The notes under the pieces are model-generated. The model was given only the letters and a program-made list of their open reading frames with translations, ran no database searches and was not told the DNA's origin. A DNA stretch of 22,709 nt. Origin: a virus. Shown here one piece after another: positions 20,976 through 22,709 of this stretch; positions within the stretch are counted from its first letter, which is position 1, and each line of letters begins with the position of its first letter. Made by a program: the position numbers and the translations under genes. The stretch is from the IMG/VR virus record IMGVR_UViG_3300042549_004616, positions 1 through 22,709 of that record; one strand, 5' to 3'.

Positions 20976-22333
20976 ATATAATTCCTTGTAAAATATTGTA
21001 AATCTTCTGGAGTTCCAAGACCCCACATTTTTTCTATATTAAAAGTTTTAATCTTTTTACTATCCTGTATAGCTTGGTTAAATACTGGACATACATAAAA
21101 TTCATTATTGTATCTAATGTTTTTATTTATCATATCTTCCGCGTATTTTACATAATCAGATCCATTTTTCCAATAATATATTCCAACTGTAGCAATATTA
21201 CTAATTGGATTTTTTTCTGCAACTTCTTTAACAATTCCATTTTCATCAATTTTAGCATAACTCCATTTAGGATGTGTTGATTCAAATGTTAACATTCCTC
21301 CGTCTATATTCTGTGACTGCATCGAATATAAGAATTCTCCACTATTCCACTCTACAAATTGATCCGAATTAGCCATTAATAATGGTTGATTGTTATCAAT
21401 AGCATCTTTTGCAATTAAAGTTGTACAAGCAGCTCCTTCTGTTATTCCGTCTACTTCGTAGATTTTACAATTTGGAGCTATAAGATTTAAGACCGTATCT
21501 AGATTATATTTTTCTCTGTGTGATTTTTGAACTATAAAAATATAGTTAGCATCTATATTAAGATTTTCTACCACAGCTTGAATCATCGGCTTTCCATTGA
21601 CTTCAATTAATGGCTTTGGAAAAGTATAGCCAGCTTTTTCAAATCTACTACCAGCCCCAGCCATTGGTATTAAGATATTCATATTTTTTTGTTGCCATTT
21701 CATAATAGAATTTTCCTTTGATATTTTTAGAAATTTATATATATTATCTAAATTAACTTCTTCTATATTATTAACGCCCATTACTATAGCGCCAGAATCG
21801 ATTGCGGCTTTTCTACCAAGTGGAGAGTCTTCGATAATTAGTGTTTCTTTTGGCGACACTCCAAAATCTATCATTGTCTGCATATATATTTCTGGATGTG
21901 GCTTAGGATATTTTATATCTTCATTTGAATAATATCTATCAACATATTCAGATATGCTTAGTTTGTTTATAATTTTTTTTATTGTTGACCTAATAGAATT
22001 TGACGCTATTGCTATTTTATAATTTTTTGATAGTTCTTCAAATATATTATCTTTTTTTGCGAATGCATAGTTATCAATTAATTCAAAAGTTTTACACTGT
22101 TTAATTTCTAGGATTTTTTTATGTAGATCTTTATTTAATAATCTTTCATTTGTTAAAATATTTAATTTTTTTTGCGTTGATAAGCCATCATATCTTAAAA
22201 GGTGTTCATCAAAAGAAATGCAATATTTTTCATCTATTTGAGATAAGGCATAATTTAATGCCATATAGTGTAACTCTTTAGTTTCTACTAAAACTCCATC
22301 TAAATCGAATATTATTAATTTTATTTTATTCAT
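20972..22333 (-). CDS. HAD phosphatase / sugar nucleotidyltransferase fusion
   Basis: ATG 22333 (MNKIKLIIFDLDGV) starts the HAD domain: motif I DLDGV (Asp10, Asp12), motif II ASNS (Ser111), motif III Lys144 in YPKPHP, motif IV EDSPLGRKAA (Glu168, Asp169). From about residue 218 a nucleotidyltransferase begins: NILIPMAGAGSRF (219-231), FPKPLIEVNGKPMI and MANSDQFVEW. The two domains make a 453-residue protein able to dephosphorylate a sugar phosphate and activate a sugar as an NDP-sugar, an order seen in surface-glycan pathways. An internal ATG at 21703 has AAAGGA about ten bases ahead and could give the nucleotidyltransferase alone. It overlaps the truncated gene upstream by eight bases. Substrate unknown. 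Confidence 0.9.
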   Translation of the reverse strand: MNKIKLIIFDLDGVLVETKELHYMALNYALSQIDEKYCISFDEHLLRYDGLSTQKKLNILTNERLLNKDLHKKILEIKQCKTFELIDNYAFAKKDNIFEELSKNYKIAIASNSIRSTIKKIINKLSISEYVDRYYSNEDIKYPKPHPEIYMQTMIDFGVSPKETLIIEDSPLGRKAAIDSGAIVMGVNNIEEVNLDNIYKFLKISKENSIMKWQQKNMNILIPMAGAGSRFEKAGYTFPKPLIEVNGKPMIQAVVENLNIDANYIFIVQKSHREKYNLDTVLNLIAPNCKIYEVDGITEGAACTTLIAKDAIDNNQPLLMANSDQFVEWNSGEFLYSMQSQNIDGGMLTFESTHPKWSYAKIDENGIVKEVAEKNPISNIATVGIYYWKNGSDYVKYAEDMINKNIRYNNEFYVCPVFNQAIQDSKKIKTFNIEKMWGLGTPEDLQYFTRNYI

Positions 22334-22709
22334 AGTGAATTCTTGCATCTAAAACGCATCTATTTATATTTAAATTTTTTAAAGTTATGTAGTTTTGCAG
22401 CATCGTTTCTGGATGATATAAACTATTGACACTTGATAAGTTATTAATTAAATCTGAATAGATATCCATTGAATCAGAGTTTCCAAAAGCAAATTGATCA
22501 TTTAATCCTCCCCAATCCTTGCCGATTGGTATGTTTACTTTACTTAAATCGTATGATTCAATTTCAAGTTCCGATATTATATCTGAATCAAATCTTGATC
22601 TGATTACACAGTCAAATGTTATGTTATTTTCTTTTTCGTATTCTTTTTTTAATTCGTTAGATTTAAATATTGAGTAATACATACTTACAGTGCCAATATC
22701 ATGCCTTGC
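22326..22709 (-). CDS. Polysaccharide-locus type protein (5' end beyond window)
   Basis: The frame is open to the window edge and shows 127 residues. The first Met in view (22682) is not a demonstrated start, because the coding frame continues upstream as ARHDIGTVS. The segments TFDCVIRSRFDSDI, GGLNDQFAFGNSDSMDIYSDL and YHPETMLQNYI resemble uncharacterised and WavE-like proteins of lipopolysaccharide and capsule loci, with the RxRFD and DQFAxGN signatures. It is probably a glycosyltransferase-like or glycan-processing protein. The call is moderate because only the C-terminal part is visible. It overlaps the HAD/nucleotidyltransferase gene by eight bases. Confidence 0.6.
   Translation of the reverse strand, partial: ARHDIGTVSMYYSIFKSNELKKEYEKENNITFDCVIRSRFDSDIISELEIESYDLSKVNIPIGKDWGGLNDQFAFGNSDSMDIYSDLINNLSSVNSLYHPETMLQNYITLKNLNINRCVLDARIHYE

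Noticed and set aside
458-22348. Plus-strand reading frames over 60 codons across the window
   Set aside because: All lie over accepted minus-strand genes, lack ribosome sites and show no family motif.
1-22709. tRNA genes, CRISPR arrays, insertion sequences, attachment sites or an origin
   Set aside because: I looked for cloverleaf-like segments, spaced direct repeats, transposase motifs and att-type repeats and found nothing I could support. A structure-based tRNA search was not possible here.

Overview
This window is a stretch of a double-stranded DNA phage genome, or of a prophage or metagenomic phage contig. The host is very probably a member of the Planctomycetota. All 42 genes I accept read on the minus strand. 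Most are tightly packed, with ATGA, GTGA or TAATG stop/start overlaps. The phage assignment rests on replication, recombination and nucleotide genes mixed with small phage-type proteins: a DnaB-like helicase, a RecA/UvsX-like recombinase, dUTPase, dCMP deaminase, a monomeric class II ribonucleotide reductase, PhoH, a sigma factor, a tail-tube-like protein and holin-like membrane proteins. The host guess rests mainly on a complete DUF1559 pseudopilin-like gene (18955-20079). It has the prepilin cleavage site and the H-X9-DG C-terminal motif, a family expanded in Planctomycetota genomes.

Layout, read from high to low coordinates (the direction of transcription). 22709-20182 is a very AT-rich surface-glycan block: a truncated polysaccharide-locus protein, a HAD phosphatase/nucleotidyltransferase fusion, an FkbM-like methyltransferase and a 58-residue conserved small phage-type protein. 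20172-18851 is a self-contained unit: a perfect TTGACA-N17-TATAAT promoter, a 5'-end mRNA hairpin, the DUF1559 gene and a strong terminator. 18840-14825 is an operon with an A1S_2505/macro-like protein, a GT4 glycosyltransferase, a papain-fold peptidase and five consecutive small membrane-anchored proteins, one of them holin-like. 14822-12427 starts with a second perfect promoter whose -10 box lies at the centre of a palindrome. It then runs through three unknown genes, a phage sigma factor and a Ser/Thr/Gly-rich probable virion protein, and ends in a terminator. 12414-6777 holds a second holin-like protein, small unknowns, dCMP deaminase, ribonucleotide reductase, a tail-tube-like protein and PhoH. 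6780-1681 is a train of small unknown genes (FmdB zinc ribbon, DUF559/Vsr-like nuclease, zinc-ribbon protein) around the recombinase, ending in dUTPase. 1684-1 has a third promoter, a tiny Pro/Val/Gln/Tyr-rich exported-looking protein, a coiled-coil protein and the start of the helicase.

How the genes fit together: reductase, deaminase and dUTPase supply dNTPs and dUMP. Helicase, recombinase and nuclease replicate and recombine DNA. The sigma factor probably redirects host RNA polymerase. The glycan genes modify the virion or the host surface. The papain/holin/membrane cluster is the best candidate for envelope breach or lysis. The pseudopilin unit looks like a moron acting on the host surface.

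The most unusual points are the pseudopilin moron, two terminators whose U-tract runs straight into the next gene's Shine-Dalgarno, the palindrome-centred promoter above the sigma-factor operon, and the papain-centred membrane cluster. All family calls are by eye from sequence motifs. No search or computation was run.
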